A stretch of DNA of 64,000 nucleotides from Chloracidobacterium sp. (GTDB lineage Bacteria > Acidobacteriota > Blastocatellia > Pyrinomonadales > Pyrinomonadaceae), in assembly GCA_016711345.1 (NCBI GenBank), contig JADJTD010000001.1, positions 2,542,001 through 2,606,000 on the forward strand, written 5' to 3'. Positions 1-8,755 of the stretch are shown here, in pieces. Every line of letters begins with the position of its first letter. The stretch's first letter is position 1. A program made the position numbers and the translations under genes. Below the pieces are notes generated by a model. That model was not told the DNA's origin. It saw nothing but the letters and a program-made list of their open reading frames with translations, and did no database searches.

Positions 1-698
1 TTGTCGCCGATCTCGACGGTATCGTCAAGTTTGTCAATGATATGCAAACGGCCGACAGCCGTTCCGGTGTTTAGAGCGAGATAAACCTGATTTCGATTGA
101 GTTCGTCTTGCAGTATGCGGTCGATGCCGATATTTGCCGATACATCTTCCTGACGGATCGAATTGGGTTTGAAAAAGGCCTTTTGAAAAAAGGTTTTGTT
201 GATGACTTCGTTGGCGGTCTTGATATGCTCGGCGGTCGCAAGGTCGCCTTCCCAAAGTTCCCAAGTGAACTTGTCGACCGTTTTTTGCAATGCGACAGTT
301 CCGACAATAAACCGTCGATCCTGTTCTATGTAAATAGGTTTGAAGACATCGGCACCACGCGGAACGAGGTAGGTCGAGAGCAGAAAATCTTTGTGAAAGC
401 GATACTTTTGCGAATTGAGATAGTAGATCTTGTTATTGCTGCGACGGTCGATGACGAACATCGTGTGCGGCATCGCGTACGGTGTGCCCTGATGGTAAAC
501 ACGCGCGATCGAATCGAAATCGGCTTGCGACGCGACACGCGGCAGCGAATTCTTTTTTGAATCCGGCCTTTTGTCCATTACGCCTGCAGGCTCGCGTGTC
601 GGCGACGGCTTGCGCGACATCTGAGCAAGTCCCGAGATCGCGAAAAACAGGACAAAAATGAAAACAGTTAAAGCACGGATGGATCTGAGGGAAGGCAT
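1..698 (-). CDS. secreted PEP/pyruvate-binding domain protein, N-terminal part (partial)
   Basis: The reading frame opens at an ATG at 696-698 and stays open to the window edge, so the C-terminus is missing. The first 25 or so residues form a signal peptide (hydrophobic stretch FIFVLFFAISGLAQ). The rest includes MFVIDRRSNNKIYYLNSQKY, the stretch TWELWEGDLATAEHIK, NKTFFQKAFFKPNSIRQED and GRLHIIDKLDDTVEIGDN. From memory this matches the N-terminal part of large exported acidobacterial proteins annotated as PEP/pyruvate-binding domain proteins; the catalytic part would lie outside the window. The start is 3 bases from the stop of the upstream carbonic anhydrase gene, so the two probably share a transcript. 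The family call rests on pattern memory only. Confidence 0.6.
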   Translation of the reverse strand, partial: MPSLRSIRALTVFIFVLFFAISGLAQMSRKPSPTREPAGVMDKRPDSKKNSLPRVASQADFDSIARVYHQGTPYAMPHTMFVIDRRSNNKIYYLNSQKYRFHKDFLLSTYLVPRGADVFKPIYIEQDRRFIVGTVALQKTVDKFTWELWEGDLATAEHIKTANEVINKTFFQKAFFKPNSIRQEDVSANIGIDRILQDELNRNQVYLALNTGTAVGRLHIIDKLDDTVEIGD

Positions 699-701
699 AA
701 G

Positions 702-1373
702 CTAATTTGATGCAGGGATCGAGCCCTTGCGTTTGTCGCTGAAAAGAAAGCGTTCTCGCAGGCCGGACAATTCATCAGCAGTTTTAATAGTGATCTCGAG
801 ATCGCGGATCATGCCATCTTTGAGGCCGTAGATCCATCCATGAATTTCAAGCTGCTGGCCTTGACTCCAAGCGTCCTGCACGATGGTTGTTTCTCCCACA
901 TTCAGCACTTGTTCCGCCACGTTGAGTTGGCAAAGCATGTCGAGTCTTGCGTCAGGTTCGGCGATCCCGTCGAGAAGATGCGAATGAAGATTTGCAGTGT
1001 CCTGTATGTGCCGGAGCCAGTTGTCGATCAGGCCATGACGCTGATTTTCGAGTGCTGCTTTCACGCCGCCGCAGCCGTAGTGGCCGCAAACGATAATGTG
1101 CTCGACCTGCAAAACCTCGACGGCAAATTGGATGACCGAGAGGCAGTTCATATCGGTGTGATTTACCAGATTGGCAACGTTTCGATGCACGAATATCTCG
1201 CCCGGCAGTAGCCCGACGATCGTATTAGCCGCAACACGGCTGTCCGAACAGCCGATCCAGAGATAATCAGGGTTTTGCTGGGCTGCAAGGTCGGCGAAAA
1301 AATTCGGTTTTTCCTTTCGGACACTTTCCGACCAATTGCGATTATTTTCGAGGAGATCAGTGATCTTTTTCAC
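702..1373 (-). CDS. can: beta-class carbonic anhydrase
   Basis: A 223-residue zinc enzyme for reversible CO2 hydration in the cytoplasm. The expected ligands are all present at E. coli Can-like positions: C42 and D44 in CSDSR (with R46, the Asp-Arg dyad), H98 and C101 in CGHYGCGG. The length is normal for the family. It lies directly upstream of the secreted PEP/pyruvate-binding gene (3-base gap). An overlapping antisense frame at 840-1211 is a shadow. Confidence 0.95.
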   Translation of the reverse strand: MKKITDLLENNRNWSESVRKEKPNFFADLAAQQNPDYLWIGCSDSRVAANTIVGLLPGEIFVHRNVANLVNHTDMNCLSVIQFAVEVLQVEHIIVCGHYGCGGVKAALENQRHGLIDNWLRHIQDTANLHSHLLDGIAEPDARLDMLCQLNVAEQVLNVGETTIVQDAWSQGQQLEIHGWIYGLKDGMIRDLEITIKTADELSGLRERFLFSDKRKGSIPASN

Positions 1374-1395
1374 GTTACTATCTTAGCCTTGAGGC

Positions 1396-1599
1396 TTATT
1401 TATTCAAAACTTCTTCGCTGCTTTCAGCCGCATTTTGCCTAAGCCGTGCCTTTGACTGAAAGCGCACACTCATAAAAAAACTGCACGCCGCAAGAACGAC
1501 ACTGACAAAAACGCCGTCTTTATTTTCCATATACAAAAAATAGGCGGCGATGCAGACAAGTATCACCGCCAGTATTTGAAATATTCGTTCCGTCTTCAT
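1396..1599 (-). CDS. small two-helix membrane protein
   Basis: A 67-residue protein with two hydrophobic helices (about residues 8-23 and 29-44) and a charged C-terminal tail. Its ATG overlaps the TGA of the upstream DUF4349 gene in an ATGA arrangement (1596-1599), so translation is probably coupled. No family was recognised; it may assist the DUF4349 membrane lipoprotein. Confidence 0.7.
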   Translation of the reverse strand: MKTERIFQILAVILVCIAAYFLYMENKDGVFVSVVLAACSFFMSVRFQSKARLRQNAAESSEEVLNK

Positions 1600-2615
1600 G
1601 CCGCGTTTAACTCTTCTTTAGCCAGTTCGATTATGGTTCTCGAACGGCTGCGTCGCTTCCAAAAGTATCGCACGATGAGCATAATCGGTAAACCGATAAA
1701 GACAGCGAACGGAGCTATTGCGACAAAAAAGGTCAGAAGTCCGAGCACAAAATCCAATGCGAAATCGAGGCCGACACCAAACGATTGGCTAAGGCGGGCG
1801 CCGAATCCTTTTGACGAAGTTGAGAAGACAGCCTCGGGAGTTTGCAGTTTGATCTTGATGGTTGAAAGGCTGGATTGATTTTCGAGAAAGCGTTTGCGGC
1901 CTTCGATCTTTTCGATCTCTCCTCGAACCTCGGCAAGCTGGCTTTGAACCATCAATGCCTCGTTGATGCTAACCGCTCGTTTCATTATCTCGGTAAATTG
2001 CAACTCCAAGGCTTTCTTGGCTTTCAGCCTGGCCTCAATGTCGATAAATTCTTCGGTAACGTCATCGCCTTTGACCGTTTCGAAGATGACCTTCTCGGAC
2101 GCTGAGCGAATCTGATCGAGTGTGTCGGCAAATTTCTGCGACGGCACGCGGACGCTCATCGTTACAATGTCGCGTTTTGTAGCACGAGTATCGCTGCTCG
2201 TTGGCTGCGATTCGACGACAAAACCGCCGTTTGCCTCCGCAATGGAAGTTATCCTTCGCTGTGTCTCCTCCGGCGATTGCGATTCGAGGCTGAGGTCGGC
2301 GTTACGGATTATCCTTCGGGCGGTCGGCGAAGTTTCCGTAAAAGCAGTTCGGGCCTGGCTCAGAGAAGTATCGTCAATTACTTGTTTGACGGCTTGGCCC
2401 ACGGAAATAGGTTTTGAGGCGATGGCGGAACTATTGAAACTTGCACCGGCATTTCTCTGGTCCTGCACAACTAGTGAAGCTTCGTCTGTTGTTGCATTCT
2501 CAAATGTTGAGGCTGCGGCAGGTTTGTTTGCGGTAAGGCTTGCAGTTGTTTCGCCGCAGCCAAAAGCGGACAAAGAAACAAGCAATATAAAGGTTAGTAA
2601 TTCGGTCTTTCTCAT
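1596..2615 (-). CDS. DUF4349 domain lipoprotein
   Basis: 339 residues. The N-terminus is a lipoprotein signal with lipobox LSAFGC, so it should be anchored in the membrane on the outside. Residues about 100-270 match the DUF4349 pattern: RRIIRNADLSLES, a VRVPSQKF strand, then a charged coiled coil (EARLKAKKALELQFTEI, AEVRGEIEKIEGR). A C-terminal membrane helix (about 285-315) is followed by a basic tail. A strong AAGGAG ribosome site lies before the ATG. Function of the family is unknown to me beyond a membrane-proximal coiled-coil role. Confidence 0.85.
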   Translation of the reverse strand: MRKTELLTFILLVSLSAFGCGETTASLTANKPAAASTFENATTDEASLVVQDQRNAGASFNSSAIASKPISVGQAVKQVIDDTSLSQARTAFTETSPTARRIIRNADLSLESQSPEETQRRITSIAEANGGFVVESQPTSSDTRATKRDIVTMSVRVPSQKFADTLDQIRSASEKVIFETVKGDDVTEEFIDIEARLKAKKALELQFTEIMKRAVSINEALMVQSQLAEVRGEIEKIEGRKRFLENQSSLSTIKIKLQTPEAVFSTSSKGFGARLSQSFGVGLDFALDFVLGLLTFFVAIAPFAVFIGLPIMLIVRYFWKRRSRSRTIIELAKEELNAA

Positions 2616-2672
2616 TTTTCGTTCTCCTTAAGGGGTGAATTTGCAAAATATGCAAAAGGAGAACGATTGAGG

Positions 2673-3299
2673 TCAGCCAGCCTTGCGTGCTACGTCGGCA
2701 AAACTTTCACCACGGAAAAATGCACCTATTGCCGCGAAGAGCCGTTTGATGGCACGAAAGACTTTTGGGAAAAACCACACGAAGACGATCAGAAATATGC
2801 CGAGCACCGACGCGATTATAAATGGAGCGAATACGGCCAAAAATGTGCCGATAAATGCAATGGCGTCTTCGACAAGTGAGAGAACCCAATTAGAAACTGG
2901 CTCGGGCGAAAGATTTGCGCCGATGCGCAAGGCCGATTTCGTTCCATGTGATGACAACGCGAGTCCGCCGCCGACCAATGCGGCCGGGATGGTAATGCTC
3001 GAATCCAGTTGAGCGGTCGCAGCATAAGCAACGACGGCACCGGCAGGAACACGAATAAAGGTATGCACAACGTCCCAAACGCTATCGACGTAAGGGATCT
3101 TATCGGCAAAAAACTCAACCAGATAAAGCCCGCCCGCAACGCCGATTATCCACCAGTTATCAAGGGCATCAAGCCCGCCGGGAAGTTTGGTCGCTCCAAA
3201 TTTTTGCAGCAGGCCTAGTACTGTAACCGTCGCGTAGAGATTAATTCCTGACGTCCACGCGGAACCGAGTGCCAGACTTAATGTTGAGAACCATTCCAT
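2673..3299 (-). CDS. DUF4126 membrane protein
   Basis: 208 residues, four to five hydrophobic segments, rich in Gly and Ala. The opening (EWFSTLSLALGSAWTSGINL) and the VEFFADKIPYVDSVWDVVHT segment are typical of DUF4126, a membrane family of unknown function. The ATG at 3297-3299 follows an AGGTGG-type ribosome site. It sits 18 bases from the next minus-strand gene upstream. Confidence 0.85.
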   Translation of the reverse strand: MEWFSTLSLALGSAWTSGINLYATVTVLGLLQKFGATKLPGGLDALDNWWIIGVAGGLYLVEFFADKIPYVDSVWDVVHTFIRVPAGAVVAYAATAQLDSSITIPAALVGGGLALSSHGTKSALRIGANLSPEPVSNWVLSLVEDAIAFIGTFLAVFAPFIIASVLGIFLIVFVWFFPKVFRAIKRLFAAIGAFFRGESFADVARKAG

Positions 3300-3317
3300 C
3301 TTACATCCACCTCGTTT

Positions 3318-3707
3318 CTAATTTTGTACTCTGTTCAAACCGAGTGGCCCACTCTTGGACTGTTGCATGGGTACCACGTCGCGCCAAATATAATGAAACC
3401 AGTAGAACGGCATTGCCCACGGGCCGAAAATGCACAGAAGAACGAGCCACGTTGTTCGCATTCCTGTCATCTCCAGATGTGGATTACGGGTCGCGTGGAT
3501 TATAAATATTACTATGATTGCCGTGCAATAAGCAGTAAATAACAGACCTACGAGATTCATGATAGCGAACGGACCCTCAAAATACTCGGGGCCAACGTTC
3601 GCCGGAGCATTATAAACTAGGTAAATAAAAACCACTAAGAACAGAGCGGCACCCACAAATTGAGAAACGATTGCCAAACCGAGAAGGGTTTTATGAGATG
3701 TTTTCAT
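3318..3707 (-). CDS. small polytopic membrane protein
   Basis: 129 residues with three clear membrane helices (about 8-32, 47-70 and 83-104) and a polar C-terminus. The last helix carries FGPWAMPFYWFHYIWRDV, a Trp/Pro-rich end. No family recognised with confidence. It is co-directional with the DUF4126 gene and with the two-component genes upstream. Confidence 0.65.
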   Translation of the reverse strand: MKTSHKTLLGLAIVSQFVGAALFLVVFIYLVYNAPANVGPEYFEGPFAIMNLVGLLFTAYCTAIIVIFIIHATRNPHLEMTGMRTTWLVLLCIFGPWAMPFYWFHYIWRDVVPMQQSKSGPLGLNRVQN

Positions 3708-3746
3708 TATCCTAAGAGTATTTCGACAAACGCCCCTTTGATATTT

Positions 3747-5096
3747 TTATGACTCGTCGCTTTCCTCAGTTCCGTCACCATCCTTTTTGAAGCCGAACTT
3801 TTCCAGCCGATATTGGAGCGTCCTGAATGTTAATCCTAACAGTTTTGCTGACTTCGTAATATTGTTGTCTGTTCGGTCCATTGCCTGCATGATGAGGCTT
3901 CGTTCGACTTCCTCGAAATTGACGCCTTCAGGTGGGAGTTTGAAAAGGTCGCCTGACGCTGCCGAAGTCATTTGCGTCATTTCGGGCGGTAGGTCTTCGA
4001 GAGTTACGGTGTCGTTTTCGCAGAGCAGGATCGCACGTTCCAGCGCCGATTCGAGTTGGCGGACGTTGCCGGGATAAGAATAGTCTTCCAATAAACGGCG
4101 GGCATCAGTCGCGATCGTGATCTTGCGGTCGGTGTTGCGAGTGTGCTTTTTGACAAAATACTCGATCAGGACGGGAACGTCGCTGCGACGTTCGCGAAGT
4201 GCAGGCAACTCGATCGAGAGCACGTTCAAACGATAGTAAAGATCTTCGCGAAAACGCTTTTCTTCAACCATGTGAGTTAGATCACGGTTCGTTGCCGCTA
4301 CCACGCGAACGTCAACGTCGATGTCGCGAATACCGCCGACTCGGCGAATTTGTTTTTCCTGCAACGCTCGCAAAATTTTTGCCTGGAGGGAAATGTCCAA
4401 CTCGCCTATTTCATCCAAAAAAAGCGTTCCGTTATGTGCTATCTCAAACAGCCCTTTTTTATCAGCGACCGCACCTGTGAACGAACCCTTCTCGTGGCCG
4501 AAAAGCTCGGATTCAAGAAGGTTTTCGTTTATCGCGGCGCAGTTTACGGCTTGAAACGCCTCGCTCGAACGGAGGCTGTTTGTGTGGATTGAACGAGCGA
4601 TCAATTCCTTTCCGGTACCGCTTTCGCCTCGAATCAAAACAGTTGAACTGGATTTTGCGATCTTTAGGATGAGTTTTTTGACCTTGTCCATCTCGGGCGA
4701 CACCGAGATGATCTCGGCGTCTAGCGTTGTTAGTTTGTTCAACGCACGCGAGACGGTGTCGAGTAGTTTTTCACTGTCGTACGGTTTTTGCAGGTACTCG
4801 AACGCACCCAAGCGCATCGCATCAACTGCTGAATCGACCGAACCATGTGCCGTTAGCAAAATGACAATGATCGACTTATCAAAATCGGTAAGTTCCTTAA
4901 GCAAGTCAAGCCCGCTCATGCCCGTCATTTTCAGATCGGTTAGCACGAGGTCGAAATGCCGATCAGCAACGAATTTCATCGCTGCCTCGCCGGACGAAGC
5001 GGTCGTTACGTCATAACCTTCACCCGAAAGGATCGTTTCTAATATTTCGCGTTGGTTTTTCTCGTCATCAACGACGAGGATGCTCTTTCTTGCCAT
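3747..5096 (-). CDS. sigma-54-dependent response regulator, NtrC family
   Basis: 449 residues when started at MARKSILVVDDE (ATG 5094-5096); an upstream in-frame ATG at 5120 would read into a repeat and is unlikely. The receiver domain (about 1-120) has the acidic pair DD and phospho-acceptor D54 (VLTDLKM). The AAA+ domain (about 135-375) has Walker A GESGTGKE, the sigma-54 contact loop as GSFTGA (variant of GAFTGA), and Walker B LFLDEIGEL. The C-terminal HTH_8/Fis-like helix-turn-helix is NNITKSAKLLGLTFRTLQYR. It activates RNA polymerase with RpoN when phosphorylated. The cognate kinase is the next gene upstream, separated only by an inverted repeat. A sigma-54 promoter at 52157-52171 is one possible target type. 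Confidence 0.93.
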   Translation of the reverse strand: MARKSILVVDDEKNQREILETILSGEGYDVTTASSGEAAMKFVADRHFDLVLTDLKMTGMSGLDLLKELTDFDKSIIVILLTAHGSVDSAVDAMRLGAFEYLQKPYDSEKLLDTVSRALNKLTTLDAEIISVSPEMDKVKKLILKIAKSSSTVLIRGESGTGKELIARSIHTNSLRSSEAFQAVNCAAINENLLESELFGHEKGSFTGAVADKKGLFEIAHNGTLFLDEIGELDISLQAKILRALQEKQIRRVGGIRDIDVDVRVVAATNRDLTHMVEEKRFREDLYYRLNVLSIELPALRERRSDVPVLIEYFVKKHTRNTDRKITIATDARRLLEDYSYPGNVRQLESALERAILLCENDTVTLEDLPPEMTQMTSAASGDLFKLPPEGVNFEEVERSLIMQAMDRTDNNITKSAKLLGLTFRTLQYRLEKFGFKKDGDGTEESDES

Positions 5097-5104
5097 AAAT
5101 TTTT

Positions 5105-5164
5105 CACCACAAAGGCACAAAGAACACCAAGAAATTACTTTGTGTCCTTAGTGTCTTTGTGGTT
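5105..5164. repeat. phased inverted repeat between kinase and regulator genes
   Basis: Left arm (5105 on) is made of CACCACAAAG / GCACAAAG words and right arm (about 5139-5164) of CTTTGTG / TCTTTGTGG words, so the region can fold as a long imperfect hairpin. It overlaps the 3' end of the histidine kinase gene: the last codons of that gene (reading NHKDTKDTK) are repeat sequence. Same class as the repeats at 15470 and 56934. It may act as an attenuator or terminator between the two genes. Confidence 0.8.
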
Positions 5165-6664
5165 AATTTCATCCACCTTTGGTAATTTTACCGTAAACTT
5201 CGTCCCTTCGCCTGTCTTTGATTCGACTGAAATCGATCCGTTATGGATATCGACGATCTTATGCACGATCGCGAGGCCGAGGCCGGTGCCGGTTTCTTTG
5301 GTTGAGAAGTACGGTTCGAATATTTTTGAGATATTTTCCGGTGAAATGCCGCGAGCGTTGTCTGCAACTTCAAAATTGACAAGGTTGCCTGCTTCGTCGG
5401 GGTAGATCTTGATATTTATGCGTCCTCCGGCGTTTTCCATTGCTTGCAGAGCATTGATGAATAAGTTGTTAAAAACTGATCGCAGAAATTCAGGATCGCC
5501 CATCACCTGCGGAACATTTTCGTGCTCGACGACACTGATCCGGACATTTTCCTCTGCTGCTTGGGCTTCGACTATTCGGAGCGAATCCTCGATCACTTTT
5601 CTCGCATCGATGGGCCTCAATTCTGCTTTTGCAGGTCGAGAATAATTTAGAAAATCGGAAATCTGCTGATTTATCCGTGCGACCTCGGCCTTAAGTTGCG
5701 AGGTCAGTTTTTCAAATGCAACGCGCTTTTCCTCGTCCGCAGGAGCGAACTTTGATCGCAAGTGGTCAAGCGTTAAATTTATGTAGTTCAACGGATTGCG
5801 GATCTCGTGAGCGATGGCGGAACCGAGCCTTCCGACGACGGCGCTTTTTTCAGCTTGCTGTAACTTAATTTCCAGATCGCGTTTCTTTTCGAGCTCGGCG
5901 GTCATTTCATTAAACCGCGAAGCGAGCCTTCCCATCTCGTCATTTCTATCAGCATCGGCAACACGGACACACAGGTCACCGTCAGCAACCTTGCGTGCTG
6001 CGTCGGCAAGATTTGCAATTGGCTGAGCAAAACGCCAGACAAGCAAAAACGTGATAAGTGACGAAACAAACAGAACTCCGAGTGTATAGATCAACGGCCG
6101 GGCCGCACGCCAGATCGCTTCGCTCTTATCGTTTTTTAACAACACCATCACATACCAACGGCCTTTGCTGGTTTCGATCGGAATAGCGTGTGCTTCATCG
6201 GTTAGATTCTTACTGTTTTCGGTTCTTGCGTTGGGAAAATTCTTGAGGTCGTCGCCCAGGCGAGAGCTTTCCATCAACGGCGGCAAACAGGTGAGGTCGC
6301 TGAGTTGTTTTGAAACGACATTGTTGTTTTCGTCATAGGACGGCAGATTATCAGGATTCAGACTGTCGGTAACCTGCCAATTGCTGTCAATGATGATAAT
6401 GTCCTTGATCCGTTCTTTTGTTGCCTGGTCAAAATAGGTCTGGTCGGTCTCATCGACCAGATCCTGAACGCGCAAGTCGGTTAACGGAATGCTTGTAACT
6501 CCCAGCGTGATTCCGGCAACGAGAGCTTGCGCCTGAGCCTCGCGAAGTTCGTCGTTCTCCTTTTGAGTGAGAAGGTTCAGATAATACTGCACGCCGATCG
6601 TCGCCATCAGCATTATCAAAAGTATAAGCAGCAATCTGCCTCGAAATGTATTGAAGAACTTCAT
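5135..6664 (-). CDS. membrane sensor histidine kinase (NtrB/AtoS-like)
   Basis: 509 residues from the ATG at 6662-6664 (MKFFNTFRGRLL); a longer in-frame opening to 7069 lies antisense to the PBP gene and is not credible. Membrane helix about 10-30, extracytoplasmic sensor region about 31-188, second helix about 190-210, HAMP domain about 210-265, then HisKA with the phospho-acceptor H286 in AIAHEIRNPLNYI and an HATPase_c domain with the N box (NNLFINALQAM), G1 box (VADNARGI, D kept) and G2 box (GTGLGLAI). It pairs with the NtrC-type regulator downstream. The signal sensed is unknown. The last nine residues (NHKDTKDTK) come from the intergenic repeat. Confidence 0.93.
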   Translation of the reverse strand: MKFFNTFRGRLLLILLIMLMATIGVQYYLNLLTQKENDELREAQAQALVAGITLGVTSIPLTDLRVQDLVDETDQTYFDQATKERIKDIIIIDSNWQVTDSLNPDNLPSYDENNNVVSKQLSDLTCLPPLMESSRLGDDLKNFPNARTENSKNLTDEAHAIPIETSKGRWYVMVLLKNDKSEAIWRAARPLIYTLGVLFVSSLITFLLVWRFAQPIANLADAARKVADGDLCVRVADADRNDEMGRLASRFNEMTAELEKKRDLEIKLQQAEKSAVVGRLGSAIAHEIRNPLNYINLTLDHLRSKFAPADEEKRVAFEKLTSQLKAEVARINQQISDFLNYSRPAKAELRPIDARKVIEDSLRIVEAQAAEENVRISVVEHENVPQVMGDPEFLRSVFNNLFINALQAMENAGGRINIKIYPDEAGNLVNFEVADNARGISPENISKIFEPYFSTKETGTGLGLAIVHKIVDIHNGSISVESKTGEGTKFTVKLPKVDEINHKDTKDTK

Positions 6665-6833
6665 CGCTTCAGAAAAACAAAAGTAAGGAGATAAAACCGC
6701 TTGCCTCATCGACTTCTGAATGGTATATTCAGGATTAGTTTTTACGCAAACGTCCGAAAGGGCTAAATTCGACAGATCGAGATTTCGATCTCCTCCATAA
6801 ATCTCAAATTCAAATCCGCCACCGAGGTAAAGC

Positions 6834-8444
6834 ATGAAGTTAATGTGCCCCAAATACTCCGTCGCCAGCGCTATTGTGGCGCTTTTTGTTTTTGGCTTTC
6901 TATTCACCAGCAGTGTCTCCGCACAGTCAAAAAAGGCTGCCAATACCAAAAAGGCCGTTGCTAAGAAGACCGAAACCCATACAAAGGATGCCAAAAAAGG
7001 TCGTGACACTGCGAAAGTGGCTGACCGCGACAAGAAAAAGGACAAATTAACAGCTAAAGAAAAGTCCAAAGCAGAGGCTCAGGCAAAAAAAGATACAAAA
7101 AACACCAAGGTCGATCCTAAGAAGGCAAAGGAATCTAAGGCACTGGCCGCCGAACGCCGCCGCAAGGAAGAAGAGAGGCGGCAAACAATACTCGCAGAAC
7201 AGCGACGCCGCGAACAGGCTCGGCGTGAGGCGATTGCACGAAGACTTGCCTTTGAGCGCGGACTTAGGACAGAAACGATCGCAAATATCTCAAATGACAA
7301 AACCGAGGGCGAAGACCTTAGAATAAGGGCCGCAGCTATCAATGCTCTCGGCGAGCATGCCGGTTCGGTCGTGGTTATGGAGGCACAGACAGGCAAGGTT
7401 TTGACGATTGTTAATCAGGATTGGGCGGTTCGCAGCAGCATACGGCCTTGTTCGACGATAAAGCTCGTGACTGCCGCCGCCGGACTTAATGAAGGTGTCA
7501 TAAGCAAGGAAACCGGTGCGGTCCGTAACACCTCGACACGCCGCGATCTGGATGATGCTCTCGCTTATTCGGACAATCCTTATTTCCAACGTGCCGGTGC
7601 TCAGATTGGCAACAATAAACTTGTAGAGTACGGAAAAAAGCTCGGCCTCGGTGAACAAACAGGAATTAATCTCGAGGGCGAAGTTCCGGGCAGATTGCCA
7701 TATTCCAATAATAATGCCCGTATTTACTCGCACGGCGACGATACAGAGGTCACGACCTTGCAGCTTGCGGTTATGGCTGCTGCGATAACGAATGGCGGCC
7801 ATCGCGTTCTGCCCCGCATACCGAGAAACAACATTGAGAAGGCAAGTTTTCGCACTTTTTACCGTGCAAATGTCGATCTGCCGCAGCAGAACGTCCGTCG
7901 CGTGATACCCGGAATGATGGGTGCCGCCGAATACGGCACGGCTCGACGCGGGGTCGATCATTCGCAGGGCATCGCGGGTAAAACGGGTTCCTGTATCGAT
8001 AAAGGTTCGTGGGTCGGCCTTTTTGCATCGGTAGCACCGGTTGAAAATCCGAAGTATGCAGTCGCAGTTATAACTCGCGGCCCGCGTGCCCGCGGAAAAT
8101 ACGCTGCCGCTGTTGCGGGGCAGGTATACAGAGCATTGAGCGATCAGATCGTCCGCACCGACCGAAATCTGGCTCAGACGGAATTTAACCTAAGGCCAAA
8201 GTATGATGCTCGCACCGCCGCCAAGCTGGGCGAAACGGATGACGAGGATGAGGTGATTTCAGATGAGGACAGCACCACTGGCGGCCGTGACATGATCATC
8301 GTGCCGAGTGTTCCGACACAGCCTACGACAAAGAAGCTAGTCACAAAGACGGGTGATTCGAAGCCTACATTTCCGCCTGTCGTCATTACCTATGATAAGA
8401 ATGGTAATACGCAAAAGGCTCCCGAGCGTCAACGTATACAATAA
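6834..8444 (+). CDS. penicillin-binding transpeptidase domain protein with basic coiled-coil N-region
   Basis: 536 residues. A signal peptide or membrane anchor (about 8-30) is followed by a very Lys/Ala/Arg-rich segment (about 31-145) likely to form a helix or coiled coil. The transpeptidase domain carries the three penicillin-interaction motifs: S207-T-I-K210, S246-D-N248 and K383-T-G385. It lacks a glycosyltransferase domain and a recognisable class B pedestal, so it is a short D,D-transpeptidase- or PBP2-like protein of the cell envelope. The start follows GAGGT seven bases upstream. The C-terminus is acidic then Pro/Thr-rich. It is divergent from the histidine kinase gene (170-base shared upstream region) and is closed by the terminator at 8471. 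Confidence 0.85.
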   Translation: MKLMCPKYSVASAIVALFVFGFLFTSSVSAQSKKAANTKKAVAKKTETHTKDAKKGRDTAKVADRDKKKDKLTAKEKSKAEAQAKKDTKNTKVDPKKAKESKALAAERRRKEEERRQTILAEQRRREQARREAIARRLAFERGLRTETIANISNDKTEGEDLRIRAAAINALGEHAGSVVVMEAQTGKVLTIVNQDWAVRSSIRPCSTIKLVTAAAGLNEGVISKETGAVRNTSTRRDLDDALAYSDNPYFQRAGAQIGNNKLVEYGKKLGLGEQTGINLEGEVPGRLPYSNNNARIYSHGDDTEVTTLQLAVMAAAITNGGHRVLPRIPRNNIEKASFRTFYRANVDLPQQNVRRVIPGMMGAAEYGTARRGVDHSQGIAGKTGSCIDKGSWVGLFASVAPVENPKYAVAVITRGPRARGKYAAAVAGQVYRALSDQIVRTDRNLAQTEFNLRPKYDARTAAKLGETDDEDEVISDEDSTTGGRDMIIVPSVPTQPTTKKLVTKTGDSKPTFPPVVITYDKNGNTQKAPERQRIQ

Positions 8445-8470
8445 GCTGATGGCATTTTAATAATTTCAGG

Positions 8471-8512
8471 CATCGGGTAATTTCTGTTTGAGATGGCCCG
8501 ATGTCTTTTTTT
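8471..8512 (+). terminator. rho-independent terminator after the PBP gene
   Basis: Hairpin arms CATCGGG (8471-8477) and CCCGATG (8497-8503) followed by TCTTTTTTT. It sits 27 bases after the PBP stop codon. Confidence 0.8.
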
Positions 8513-8535
8513 GTTACGCTTTGGGCAGGTTTAGC

Positions 8536-8565
8536 TTGACACAGCGGAGGAAACTACGGGATTAT
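8536..8565 (+). promoter_or_regulatory. possible sigma-70-type promoter
   Basis: A perfect TTGACA at 8536-8541 and GATTAT at 8560-8565 are 18 bases apart. This would leave a leader of about 185 bases before the gene at 8756. In the 8445-8755 intergenic stretch I otherwise see only the terminator at 8471 and no RNA gene. Confidence 0.3.
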
Positions 8566-8755
8566 GTACCTTTTCAAAAGAATTGGTTAGATTGAACATT
8601 TCGTTATTTTGAGATAATAAGCCTTGCAAACCATAGCAACTTTCCTGCAAAGCACTTCATCTGAAATAACGCGAATCGAGGAACGATAACCCTCGGACAG
8701 TACGGTCAGTAAAGTAAAAGCAATTTTGGTGTGAAAGCCACCGAGGATGAAACAA

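Noticed and set aside
840..1211. Antisense open frame across the carbonic anhydrase gene
   Set aside because: The opposite strand encodes a full-length enzyme with all metal ligands; the antisense frame is a by-product of codon bias.
6665..7069. N-terminal extension of the histidine kinase
   Set aside because: It lies antisense to the PBP gene, and the kinase has a natural start and membrane helix at 6664.
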